This document shows positions 17,021 to 26,344 of a stretch of DNA of 64,000 nt, in pieces. The stretch spans positions 103,739 to 167,738 of the forward strand of contig CALVAO010000004.1 in NCBI GenBank assembly GCA_944325515.1, read 5' to 3'. The notes beneath the pieces were generated by a model that did not search any database, had not been told where the DNA came from, and was given only the letters and a program-made list of their open reading frames with translations. The DNA comes from Candidatus Gastranaerophilales bacterium. Lineage in GTDB: Bacteria; Cyanobacteriota; Vampirovibrionia; Gastranaerophilales; Gastranaerophilaceae. Every line of letters begins with the position of its first letter. Positions within the stretch are counted from its first letter, which is position 1. The position numbers were made by a program, and so were the translations under genes.

Positions 17021-18390
17021 ATAAAAAAGACATACCTGAAGTTTTAACCGTCGCAATAGAACGACTCTCTAATCTCGGTCTCGGAATTGCACGATTTGAT
17101 GGCTATGTAATTTTTGTAGAGGGCGCTTGCCCGCAGGATATTGTAAAAGTTAAGCTCGGAAAGAAAAACAGAAATTTTGCAGAAGCAAAAATAATTGAAA
17201 TTATCAAACCTTCACCGCACAGAATAATTCCATTCTGTCCGATGCAAAAAATCTGCGGGGCATGCCAGCTTCAGTTTATTGACTATGAGTACCAGCTAAA
17301 ATTAAAAAAAGAAATTGTTGAAGATGCAATGCACTCTATAGGTTCTCTTGATCTTGAAGTCCGTAATGTTATTCCCAGCCCTAAAACCAAAAATTACAGA
17401 TACAAGATTCAGTATCCAGTATCTGAAACCAAAAATTCAAAAAGAATATTAGCCGGATACTATAAAACAGGTTCTCATGAACTTGTAAATATTAAATATT
17501 GTCCGATACAGCCGGATTACTGTGATAATATTATTGAGTTTATCAGATTAGCAGCGCAGGAATGCGGAGTTTCCGGATACAACGAATACAACCACAGCGG
17601 GGATTTAAAACATATTGTAATTAGAACTTCTGCATATAACGGTCAAAGTCTGGTAATACTGGCTGTAAATTCCGTAAAAATATTTGAAAAACTTAAAACT
17701 CTGGCACATCGTATTTATACTGAATTAAAAAATATCCAAGGAGTAGGGATTAATCTAAATCCGGCAAAAACCAATCTTATTCTGGGAGAAAAAACAGAAA
17801 TACTTGAAGGCAAAGATTTTATTGAAGAAGAATTGTGTGATAAAGTCTTTAAAATCGGAGCTAAAACTTTTTTCCAGATAAATCCTTATACTGCTGATAA
17901 TATTTTTCGTTATGTAAAAGATTATATTACCCGAAATATAGACAAACCTGTTATCCTTGATGCTTATGCAGGAATTACAGCTTTCGGTATCTGTCTTTCT
18001 GATATAGCTAAAAAAATTATAAGTGTAGAGGAAGTTAAAGATTCTGTAGTCCTTGCAGATAAAATTATCAAAGAAAACGGTATAAAAAACATTGAACTTC
18101 ATAATATGGATGCTGGAGAATTTTTTGAAAAAGAACTTAAAACAAAAGGACGCAAATTTGATGTAACAATTCTGGACCCTCCAAGAAAAGGTTGTTCAAA
18201 ACAGAGTCTTGATTATGTATTAAAACTTACAAAAACAAAAATTATTTATGTTTCATGTAATCCTGCCACACTTGCACGTGACTTAAAATACTTAACAGAA
18301 AACGGGTGTAAAGTAGAATTTATACAGCCTTTTGATATGTTCCCGCACACTTATCATATCGAAAATGTTGCAATATTGAATATTAAATAA
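17008..18390 (+). CDS. 23S rRNA (uracil-C5)-methyltransferase, RlmD/RlmCD-like
   Basis: This 460-residue S-adenosylmethionine-dependent enzyme methylates uridine at C5 in 23S rRNA, probably U1939 and/or U747. The N-terminal TRAM domain (about 10-65) is followed by four Cys (CPMQKICGACQ, then CPIQ further on) for an iron-sulfur cluster. The Rossmann methyltransferase core shows VILDAYAGITAFG, TILDPPRKGC and YVSCNPATLARDL, the last carrying the catalytic Cys of the family. Which uridine is modified cannot be told. It is coupled to the upstream exonuclease by overlap. Confidence 0.92.
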   Translation: MQTINKKDIPEVLTVAIERLSNLGLGIARFDGYVIFVEGACPQDIVKVKLGKKNRNFAEAKIIEIIKPSPHRIIPFCPMQKICGACQLQFIDYEYQLKLKKEIVEDAMHSIGSLDLEVRNVIPSPKTKNYRYKIQYPVSETKNSKRILAGYYKTGSHELVNIKYCPIQPDYCDNIIEFIRLAAQECGVSGYNEYNHSGDLKHIVIRTSAYNGQSLVILAVNSVKIFEKLKTLAHRIYTELKNIQGVGINLNPAKTNLILGEKTEILEGKDFIEEELCDKVFKIGAKTFFQINPYTADNIFRYVKDYITRNIDKPVILDAYAGITAFGICLSDIAKKIISVEEVKDSVVLADKIIKENGIKNIELHNMDAGEFFEKELKTKGRKFDVTILDPPRKGCSKQSLDYVLKLTKTKIIYVSCNPATLARDLKYLTENGCKVEFIQPFDMFPHTYHIENVAILNIK

Positions 18391-18493
18391 TAAATTCGGA
18401 TGAAACAAGTCATATAAACCGGATAAAATGAACTAACACCAAAAACTTAAGCCGGTGGTTTACCATAATACCTTAGTATGATAAAATAATTTT

Positions 18494-19840
18494 ATGGACG
18501 GGGTTAATCAAGAGTATTTAGATAATTTAAAAACAAAGGCTCACGGTAAGATTGAAAACCTTGATTTATACCAGTTTAAAGGCAGTGTTTCAAAACTTGT
18601 CGGCTTGACTGTAGAAGTAAAACTTCCAGGGTTAAAAATCGGAGATTTATGCTATATAGAAGCTGCAAACGGAGAGAAAAAACCTGCAGAAGTAGTTGCT
18701 TTTAAAGGAGATGCTGCACAGCTTTTGCTTTTATATGACGGCGCCGGCATAGGACAGGGAAGCCTTGTGACGACAACAGGAAAACCTATTATTATTCCGG
18801 TCGGAGATTTCTTACTCGGCAGATTGATTAATCCCATGGGAGATCCTATTGACGGTAAACCGATGAATATTGAAGGCGCACTCTGGCGTCCGGTAGAAGG
18901 ACCGCCCCCCGGACCATTTGAAAGACCTATTATTACTGAGATGTTTTCAACCGGAGTAAGAGCTATAGATGCTTGTTTGACATTCGGATGCGGACAGCGT
19001 ATGGGCTTGTTTGCCGGTTCCGGTGTTGGTAAGAGTACACTTCTCGGTATGATTGCAAGAAACTCTGATGCAGACGTAAACGTTGTAGCACTAATAGGAG
19101 AACGTGGAAGAGAAGTTAAAGAGTTTGTTGAAGATGCTCTTGGACCGGAGGGTATGAAAAAATCAGTACTGGTATGCTCTACTGGCGACCAGCCTCCACT
19201 TATTAGACAAAAATGCCTATTAACAGCAACTGCTGTGTGCGAATATTTTAGGGATCAAGGCAAAAAAGTTTTCTTAATGACAGATACTGTTACCCGTTGT
19301 GCGATGGCTGGGCGTGAAGTAGGACTTTCCATCGGCGAGCCTCCCACAATGAAAGGTTATCCGCCTTCTATATTCTCATGGCTCCAGAAAGTGCTTGAAA
19401 GGGCAGGTAACAGTCCAAAAGGCTCTATTACGGCTTTTTATACAGTGCTAATGGAAGGCGATGATATTAATGACCCGATTGTTGATACCGTAAGAGGTAT
19501 CACAGACGGTCACATTTTCTTATCCAGAAAAGTTGCAGAAGCTAACCACTATCCGGCTATTGACATTTTAGGGAGCATCTCAAGACTTATGTCTTCAATT
19601 GCTTCTCAGCCTCATAAAGAAGCTGCAGCTAAACTCAGAAAAATTATGGCAATGTACAGAGAAAACAAAGATTTGATTGATGTCGGTATGTATCAGCCGG
19701 GGACAAACCCGAAGCTGGATATTGCAATTGAAATGATGCCAAAAATTAATGCATTCCTTCAACAGAGAACAACAGACAGTGTAAATATGCAAAATACCAT
19801 TGACACACTTATTAATATGATGTCCGGTGTTGATATATAA
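18494..19840 (+). CDS. fliI: Flagellar/type III export ATPase (FliI/YscN family)
   Basis: This 448-residue ATPase energises the flagellar or injectisome-type export gate. Walker A GSGVGKST is at residues 175-182, the family motif LIGERGREVKEF follows, and PPSIFSWLQKVLERAGN and the FYTVLMEGDDINDPI segments place it with FliI/YscN rather than F1-beta. The length is normal. Other export genes are not nearby, so its partner system is not proven; flagellin (44800) and a Maf-like protein (27713) favour flagellar use. It has no close operon partners on either side. Confidence 0.92.
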   Translation: MDGVNQEYLDNLKTKAHGKIENLDLYQFKGSVSKLVGLTVEVKLPGLKIGDLCYIEAANGEKKPAEVVAFKGDAAQLLLLYDGAGIGQGSLVTTTGKPIIIPVGDFLLGRLINPMGDPIDGKPMNIEGALWRPVEGPPPGPFERPIITEMFSTGVRAIDACLTFGCGQRMGLFAGSGVGKSTLLGMIARNSDADVNVVALIGERGREVKEFVEDALGPEGMKKSVLVCSTGDQPPLIRQKCLLTATAVCEYFRDQGKKVFLMTDTVTRCAMAGREVGLSIGEPPTMKGYPPSIFSWLQKVLERAGNSPKGSITAFYTVLMEGDDINDPIVDTVRGITDGHIFLSRKVAEANHYPAIDILGSISRLMSSIASQPHKEAAAKLRKIMAMYRENKDLIDVGMYQPGTNPKLDIAIEMMPKINAFLQQRTTDSVNMQNTIDTLINMMSGVDI

Positions 19841-19927
19841 AATAGCCTAAAATGGCTAGCTTGCTTATAATTTATTTTCGTTATACGATTTAATGGTAAT
19901 GTGTATTATATACAATATTAAATTTTG

Positions 19928-19955
19928 TAAAATTTTTTGATAAACATGCCGGAAT
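19928..19955 (+). promoter_or_regulatory. Possible sigma-28-like promoter of the 20012 gene
   Basis: TAAAATTT (19928-19935), a 12-base spacer and GCCGGAAT (19948-19955) resemble the FliA consensus TAAAGTTT-N11-GCCGATAA, with one mismatch in the -35 and two in the -10. The spacing equals that of the better match before the 51463 gene. It lies about 57 bases before the start codon. Confidence 0.4.
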
Positions 19956-20011
19956 GATGGCAAAAAATTTTATTTTACATTCTTTATATATGTAGAAGGA
20001 GTACTCGAAAG

Positions 20012-23000
20012 GTGTTTATTAATAAAATTAACAGTGTATCAAATGTAGGTTTTAAGGGGTATAACCACGTAAAAAATAATGTTGGTGAAACCGTAATGAG
20101 ATTTAATTATCCTTATAACTATAAGGATGAAGATTGTGAAATTCAGTTTTTTAGAGCAACACCGAATGAAAAATATAATTATATAATAGACGAAAAGCCT
20201 ATTTATACTGCGGCTTTGAAACCGGAGGGTGTTGATATAAACCTGCAGGATGTTACAAACCTTGATAAGGATGAGGCTTTTGCATACAAAATTGTAAGAA
20301 AAAGTAAAAAAGACGGCAGTATTATTTGGGAAGGTGCTGATACCGGTACAAAGGTAATACGTCAGGACGGTAATGAATACGGGTTTAGACTGCATCAAGA
20401 TGTTTATTGGAAAGATAAGGAAGTAACACCGGATAATAAAGTTATCCCTGGACATTATACATTAGCAGGTCCGGCTGTTTCGGATTACAAATACAGTCTT
20501 GTTACACGTAAAGGAACTACTCCGACTGTACAGGGTGCAGCATATCTTGCAATACCGGATTCTTTTTACCCTGGATGGAAATACAGAGGATTTGACGATG
20601 AAAATACCGGCGAAATATATTATGATGCAGCATACCAGAAAGAAATGGAAGGCGTAAAAAGAAACTTCTCCAATAAATTTGGCGGAGGTCTTGCCGGGCT
20701 GCAAGCAGGAATTCCATATCTAAAGAAAAACGGATACAAAGTAATATTTACAACTCCTACTGCCAACGGTGATAATAAATCATCACACAGTTACTGGAAT
20801 AAAAACAATTTCTGGGTTTCTCCGGAGATGGGAAATATTGAAAACTATAAAAATCTTTTAAAAGAGTATTATAAAAACGGAATGTCATATGTATATGACG
20901 GAACTTTTACATCAGAAGGACTTGAAGGCATCCATTTTGCATACGCAATGAGATGGGGCGCTCAAAATCCGCAGACATACTACTGGTTCAGAATGAGCGG
21001 ACTAAAAAATTCTAACTTAACATTAGGCACAGTACCTAAGAATAAGGAAAATTTAAGACATAAGCTTATTAATGCTCCATTCAGATATGAACTGCAAGAA
21101 AACGGTACATATAAAGCTGTTCCTAAAGAATATGACCCAAATAAAGAAACTTTGATTCAAATTTATGATGCTTCTCAAGTATCTGAAGAACAAATCAAAG
21201 CGGAAGATAAACTTATAAAATATGATAATCTTAAATCTGCAAATGAATTAGATAAAGTAACTCATGACGATACTCTTATAAATTATGTGTATGAAATAAA
21301 TCCTAAAGATTATCAAAAACGAATTGATGCTATAAATAATTTGAATAAAAAACAAGGAAAAGATATTAAGTTAGATTCCGCAGAAGGAACTCTTATTGCA
21401 AGCCAATTCCCATTCTTCAAGCATGGAAAGAAAACAGAAGGCGGCTTTGTAGCATGGGATGCTAATACAGATATGGCAAAATTAAACTACCATATTTCCG
21501 GTTATGATGAAAAAATTCTGCAGGCAATTCCGGATCTCGCACAACGCGAACATGAAAGAGAAATGATTATCCGCGGAACAAAAGAGGTTCAAGATTTAAC
21601 TCTTCAAGCAATAAAATACTTAATACAAACAGATAAAGATGTACAGACTATGTACACTGCACAGACTGTCGGCGGAGCAAAAACAATTGATGCTTTAAAC
21701 AAATTAATTGAAGAAGGGAAACTGCCGGAAGAAACCAGAATAAATTCTTATATGCTTAATAACATTCTTAACGGTCAGTATATTCTTTCCCCAAAAGGTG
21801 TTATGAGCAAAGATGATGTTACTGTAAAGGCATTGATGAAGCTTCCTCTGGATGCTCTGGAAGTTGGAGAAAATACTGTAGGCGTTCTCTCTACTTCATA
21901 TTTCTCAAATAGAGCTACCACTGATGAAACAATAGGTGTATCGAGATTTGATTTAATGAAGGATAACAATCCGCATCTGGTTGAACCATATGAGAGAACA
22001 TATAAAAATGTTAACAGCCTCTTTAAGAACGAAATCAAAGATTTTGCAGATGCAGTTATTAAAAAAGTCAACGAAACTTCTAATGAAAAATTATTAGATA
22101 AAAATGGTGATTATACAGAATATGGTGAATATGTTATAGACTTAATCGGTCAAGATATTACCAAATATGCGTTCTTAAAATCATTAGCAGGTAATAATCT
22201 CCGAACAAAACTCTTAAAAACAGGAGAAGTTACATATGATTATGACAAACTTAGAGAAACAACAAGCTTAAAGGCTTTGGGCATTAATGCGCACAGTCCG
22301 GAAGATGAAGCTCAAATGCTTGAAAAGAAAATTGAAAAAGGAATGAAAAATCTTTCTGACAGTGATGTATCCTATCTTGCAGACTCTGTTTCAAAAAGAA
22401 TTGCCGGAACGGATACCGCAAGCTTTAGAATTGCAGAAGCTTTATTTGATAAAGCAGGTCTGGGTTTAAAAATGAGGCTTGATGCAGCAAAAGATGTTAT
22501 GGATATGGATTCTATAAGAAATGAAGATGGCGATTTTGACGATATCATGAATGATTTTATAAATTTCTGGGCAAAAGCAACAAATGAAATTAAAAAGATT
22601 GATTCTAACAGTTCTTTAATCGCAGAAATAACAGATATACATGATCTAATGCTTGATAAATACGGTGAAGATTCCTGTCCTTATAACGGTGAAACTAATA
22701 TTAATTCTAAATTTAACGGCGTACCGGATTTTATGACAAAACTCTTTAACGAATCCGGTATAACGACAGAGGCTGGATACTCATATTTCTTTACCAATTT
22801 ATTACACTCTTTTGCAAGAGATTTTGATACTGCAGGGCTGGAAGCAACAGGATATAATGGCTATGATTATTTAAGACATGATACTTTTAAAGACAAAATG
22901 GATTTGCTTCTTGAAACTAGAAATCCTGATTTCTTAAGAAATCTATATACATTTATGGGCAACCACGACAAACCGAGAATGATTCACTGTCTGGCGCTTG

Positions 23001-24838
23001 ACATGGCAATGTTCCACAATGCAGGTTCTCCGGAAGAAAAACGCCGGCACAGACTTGAAGCTCTAAGCATTTTATCCGGTGCAAAATCAATAAATAATAT
23101 GCCGGTAGAATTTAGACTCAATGCTGATAATATGGATTATGCACGAACAATTAACCTTAAAGCAGCTGCCAAAAGTAAACTGCTCAAACAGGTTGTTAAT
23201 GAAGATTTAAAAGGAACTGCTTCCGAAGAAGACATTAAAAACTTAAATCAAGCAATAATTGATTTAACAAACGGCAACTACTTGACTGACAATCAGAATA
23301 TCAATTATCAGACAATAAATATTAAAGAGTTATCTTCTCTTGAGGCTGCATTCAGCACGATTTTAGATATGGCGGAAAAACACGGTCTAAAACTTTCTGC
23401 AGAAGAAAGAAACAGCCTTATTAAACAAGTTGTAGATAATGCGAATAAAAAAGATTTATCTAATTATCAAGTTCACGGTGACTTTGACTGGACATCTCTC
23501 AGCGAAGCCGATAAAAATGCTAATTTGCAGTATGGTAAAGAACTGCTGGGTTACAGAGATAACTATAACAAATACAGCCTTTATACCGTACAGCTAGCAA
23601 GACTGTTAAATGATTCCTATACAGGCAATAACCCTGCTATTAAATCTGCATTTACAGATTTTGTTGAAAAATATAATAAAGCAGCCGTTGATGCACATAG
23701 AACCGAACTCCCTAAATATGAAGACAATAAAATCACTAAATATAAACGCGGTTATGCTGCAATGGACATTAAGGCTACTGCGGAAATGCTCGTAAAACAG
23801 GCAGAATACAAAACAGGTAAACCTATGGCTAACAGAGAAGTTATTATTGATACTATCTACAAAGCAGCCACTGAACCAGCAGAAGCAAAAGCTGCTATGA
23901 TTATGGAATACTTGAGTGCCTTATTTGGAACCCCTCAAATGTTTGCCGGCGATGAACTCGGAATGACAGGTTATGAAGAAAAAGCTAAAAATATTTATCT
24001 ACAAAACAGAAATGCTCTTCCCTGGACTGAAACAGAAGGTGATAATTTAATAGGCGGTTATAGACGGGCAATTATGCAATCTATGAATGGTGCAATGTCA
24101 AATAGAAATAATGAAGATCTGCACGCTCTTAATGACGGAACTCCATACTCAATGGATGTTAAAGTAAACGGGATGGATAGAAATCAAGTAAGACAGCGGA
24201 TTATAGATATTACTGCAGAACTTAAAAATCCGGATATTGCCAATAGAGCGGAACTTGAAGAAGAACGCCGGAAATTAACAAAAGATCTAGCTAAAGTTGC
24301 TTATATGATGCAAAGCGGAAACGGAGATACTACTGTAAGTGTCTTTTATGCCGGTGATATTGAACATGAGAATAAAGTTGATTACTTTGCAAAATATAAT
24401 TTATTGGACAAAGATGGTAATATAGACGAAAAACGACGCAAAGAGTTCTTTGAAAAGAATCATATTGAAACAATAAATCCGCAGAATAGATATATTCCGA
24501 TACAAGAAAGAACAGAAATTGATTCCATTACCTGTCCGGTAGCAGCAGGAGCTGCAGCTGTAGCACTTCCTGTAGGAGCGGTATTTATGAACGCTAATAC
24601 TAAGGACAAAGCAAAATATGTAGTTAATAAATTAGGCGAAATTGTTCGCGAAGACGGAAAGAAAATTGTTCTTGACGGTTTAACAACAAGAAATGGCGTT
24701 ATGGTTTTAAGGAAACTAAAGAATATTGCATTTAAGGGTAAAATTCTAAATAAACAATATAATATCGGGGTTTCTAAAACCTATCAAAAGCCGGAAATAA
24801 CGGAGAATGGAAACAATTTATCTGTTATAGCAAAATAA
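20012..24838 (+). CDS. Giant GH13 (alpha-amylase)-like protein with large insertions
   Basis: This 1608-residue protein appears cytosolic (no signal peptide). It begins with the NVGFKGYN motif (residues 9-16). Residues about 25-165 look like a beta-sandwich of the CBM48/E-set kind. A GH13-like barrel seems to start near 215 (AGLQAGIPYLKKNGYKVIF), is broken by an insertion of about 550 residues (400-950), and resumes with FMGNHDKPR (N984, H985, D986). After another insertion it ends with GTPQMFAGDELGMTGYE (from 1306), typical of bacterial GH13. The usual GxRxD nucleophile motif is not evident, so activity is uncertain. A hydrophobic segment (PVAAGAAAVALPVGAVFM, about 1510) and a second motif, IAFKGKIL, lie near the end. 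The start is GTG with AAGGAG 11 bases before it. Confidence 0.8.
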   Translation: MFINKINSVSNVGFKGYNHVKNNVGETVMRFNYPYNYKDEDCEIQFFRATPNEKYNYIIDEKPIYTAALKPEGVDINLQDVTNLDKDEAFAYKIVRKSKKDGSIIWEGADTGTKVIRQDGNEYGFRLHQDVYWKDKEVTPDNKVIPGHYTLAGPAVSDYKYSLVTRKGTTPTVQGAAYLAIPDSFYPGWKYRGFDDENTGEIYYDAAYQKEMEGVKRNFSNKFGGGLAGLQAGIPYLKKNGYKVIFTTPTANGDNKSSHSYWNKNNFWVSPEMGNIENYKNLLKEYYKNGMSYVYDGTFTSEGLEGIHFAYAMRWGAQNPQTYYWFRMSGLKNSNLTLGTVPKNKENLRHKLINAPFRYELQENGTYKAVPKEYDPNKETLIQIYDASQVSEEQIKAEDKLIKYDNLKSANELDKVTHDDTLINYVYEINPKDYQKRIDAINNLNKKQGKDIKLDSAEGTLIASQFPFFKHGKKTEGGFVAWDANTDMAKLNYHISGYDEKILQAIPDLAQREHEREMIIRGTKEVQDLTLQAIKYLIQTDKDVQTMYTAQTVGGAKTIDALNKLIEEGKLPEETRINSYMLNNILNGQYILSPKGVMSKDDVTVKALMKLPLDALEVGENTVGVLSTSYFSNRATTDETIGVSRFDLMKDNNPHLVEPYERTYKNVNSLFKNEIKDFADAVIKKVNETSNEKLLDKNGDYTEYGEYVIDLIGQDITKYAFLKSLAGNNLRTKLLKTGEVTYDYDKLRETTSLKALGINAHSPEDEAQMLEKKIEKGMKNLSDSDVSYLADSVSKRIAGTDTASFRIAEALFDKAGLGLKMRLDAAKDVMDMDSIRNEDGDFDDIMNDFINFWAKATNEIKKIDSNSSLIAEITDIHDLMLDKYGEDSCPYNGETNINSKFNGVPDFMTKLFNESGITTEAGYSYFFTNLLHSFARDFDTAGLEATGYNGYDYLRHDTFKDKMDLLLETRNPDFLRNLYTFMGNHDKPRMIHCLALDMAMFHNAGSPEEKRRHRLEALSILSGAKSINNMPVEFRLNADNMDYARTINLKAAAKSKLLKQVVNEDLKGTASEEDIKNLNQAIIDLTNGNYLTDNQNINYQTINIKELSSLEAAFSTILDMAEKHGLKLSAEERNSLIKQVVDNANKKDLSNYQVHGDFDWTSLSEADKNANLQYGKELLGYRDNYNKYSLYTVQLARLLNDSYTGNNPAIKSAFTDFVEKYNKAAVDAHRTELPKYEDNKITKYKRGYAAMDIKATAEMLVKQAEYKTGKPMANREVIIDTIYKAATEPAEAKAAMIMEYLSALFGTPQMFAGDELGMTGYEEKAKNIYLQNRNALPWTETEGDNLIGGYRRAIMQSMNGAMSNRNNEDLHALNDGTPYSMDVKVNGMDRNQVRQRIIDITAELKNPDIANRAELEEERRKLTKDLAKVAYMMQSGNGDTTVSVFYAGDIEHENKVDYFAKYNLLDKDGNIDEKRRKEFFEKNHIETINPQNRYIPIQERTEIDSITCPVAAGAAAVALPVGAVFMNANTKDKAKYVVNKLGEIVREDGKKIVLDGLTTRNGVMVLRKLKNIAFKGKILNKQYNIGVSKTYQKPEITENGNNLSVIAK

Positions 24839-24846
24839 AGTTTGTT

Positions 24847-25764
24847 TTAACTTTCCACGCTATGAACAAGATTTGCTGCAATTTCAACGGCTTTAGTTCT
24901 TAGAGTTTCGTTTTGCCAGAAGTCTGAAGAAGCAAGGTATTGCTTTATAATTTTTCTCGCCCAGGAACCAACAGCTATTCCCCAATAGTTAATTCCGCAC
25001 AATTTAGCAAGCTCTGCCGTTTTTGAATTTGTACCACCGGAAAGAACAATGTGAACAGGCAAGTTTGCATTTTGAATAATTTCAGCCATTGCAACAGACT
25101 GCAATGTCGTTTTATAGCTGTCATCAGAGCCGCTCATCGGAATTCCATCCGCTTGAACGATTGTTGTATAAGGTTTTCTATGGGCAATCATACCTCTGAT
25201 TCTATCAAGAACTTCTTTATTGCCAAAAACTTCTCTATCAATACAAATAGAGGCGTATTTAGGATTACATTCATTAATTACATTCCATTTGTAATCTAAA
25301 TCTTTTTTGTCATGCCCCATAACATGTAGTTCTAGAATTTCGACTCCGTTTTCTACCATATAAGGAAGTATTTCTTTTACATTTACATCCTTCTCAAACA
25401 TTGTAATGGCACCCGTAGGACATTTTTTAGCACATGTGCCGCAGCCTATACATCTTTTCTCATCTATCATTATAGAAGATAATACTGCATCATTCGGACA
25501 GTTTCTGTAACAATTGCCGCATTTAATACAAACACTTTCTCTAATCTTAGCTTTGGTAATATGAGGATCGCCTTTTATACCTACGCTCACGCAATAATGA
25601 CAATTTCCTGCACCTGCCATACTTACTGCAGTTTTTGCGGCTTCAAGAATCTCTTCTCGTGCAGAAATATCAAAGTAAGTACATCCGGCTTTTGCATACA
25701 CATATACAAGCCTTTTTACACTTTCACAATCTTCGTTTCCTGCACCGCAAACAAGTTTAAACAT
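24847..25764 (-). CDS. ldpA: LdpA-like two-[4Fe-4S] protein
   Basis: This 305-residue protein resembles cyanobacterial LdpA, a redox protein that relays light-dependent metabolic state to the circadian oscillator. It shares the opening FKLVCGAGNEDCESVKRL...AGCTYFDISA pattern. Two ferredoxin motifs follow: CIKCGNCYRNCP (about 90) and CIGCGTCAKKCP (about 109). A C-terminal TIM-barrel-like half (about 130-305) includes LSGGTNSKTAELAKLCG. In a non-photosynthetic cell a clock role is unlikely, and a general redox or enzymatic role would be inferred. It is the last gene of the leftward operon, one base after the FtsL-like gene. The family call rests on recognition of the N-terminal pattern. Confidence 0.75.
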   Translation of the reverse strand: MFKLVCGAGNEDCESVKRLVYVYAKAGCTYFDISAREEILEAAKTAVSMAGAGNCHYCVSVGIKGDPHITKAKIRESVCIKCGNCYRNCPNDAVLSSIMIDEKRCIGCGTCAKKCPTGAITMFEKDVNVKEILPYMVENGVEILELHVMGHDKKDLDYKWNVINECNPKYASICIDREVFGNKEVLDRIRGMIAHRKPYTTIVQADGIPMSGSDDSYKTTLQSVAMAEIIQNANLPVHIVLSGGTNSKTAELAKLCGINYWGIAVGSWARKIIKQYLASSDFWQNETLRTKAVEIAANLVHSVES

Positions 25765-26283
25765 CTAAAAACCTATAGCATAATTAAAAATTCGTTTTTT
25801 GGGTTTCTTCTTTAATGCAAGAGCCGGATCAACTGTTATTTCCGGAGTCTCAATAACCTGTCCGGCTCTTTGCAGCATATTATTTTGTTGAAGTGTTTTA
25901 TCAACATTGTTAAAGGACTTAAGAGCATCCAGTTTATTTTGTAACTCTTCATTCTCATTGTTTAAGATAACAGTCTGTCTGCTTATATCATTCAGCTTCA
26001 TTTCACAGGAAATCACAAAATAATAGCTTACTATAACCACGCCGATAAGCAGTGATAATATGACACATAAAGTTTTATTAACTCTTTTTATTGCCATGTC
26101 CTTTACAAGATTCTCCTTTGGAAAATACCCTTCTATTATACTATTAACAGCCAGTTTTTGAATAGATTTATCTACAAAACTTTTTTCTTCACGTTCTGCA
26201 GGTTTTACATCTCCATAGAATTTTTTTATAAAGCTGTCTAACTTATTTTCTGATTTGTTGTTGATTTTTAAAGCCGAAACCAA
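25765..26283 (-). CDS. FtsL/DivIC-like single-TM coiled-coil protein
   Basis: This 172-residue protein has a charged cytoplasmic N terminus (1-70), one TM helix at 71-92 (TLCVILSLLIGVVIVSYYFV), then a coiled coil (95-125, NENEELQNKLDALKSF) and a basic tail. That topology is that of FtsL, the divisome protein that bridges FtsB and FtsQ. Its position directly downstream of rsmH (mraW), where ftsL usually lies, supports the call. Sequence similarity for FtsL is generally too low to confirm by eye, and the cytoplasmic part is longer than usual. Confidence 0.6.
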   Translation of the reverse strand: MVSALKINNKSENKLDSFIKKFYGDVKPAEREEKSFVDKSIQKLAVNSIIEGYFPKENLVKDMAIKRVNKTLCVILSLLIGVVIVSYYFVISCEMKLNDISRQTVILNNENEELQNKLDALKSFNNVDKTLQQNNMLQRAGQVIETPEITVDPALALKKKPKKRIFNYAIGF

Positions 26284-26344
26284 TTATACCACTCCTCTGC
26301 TCCCAAATTTACTTTCCGCCGGCTTGTTTGTCAATTAGTACATA

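Noticed and set aside
18572..18710. F-K-G sequences in the FliI-type ATPase (YQFKGS, VAFKGD)
   Set aside because: They lie in the conserved N-terminal beta-barrel of the ATPase and are part of its normal fold, not an added leader motif.
24847..25764. Plain bacterial ferredoxin
   Set aside because: Length (305 residues), the N-terminal LdpA-like domain and the large C-terminal domain exceed a ferredoxin.
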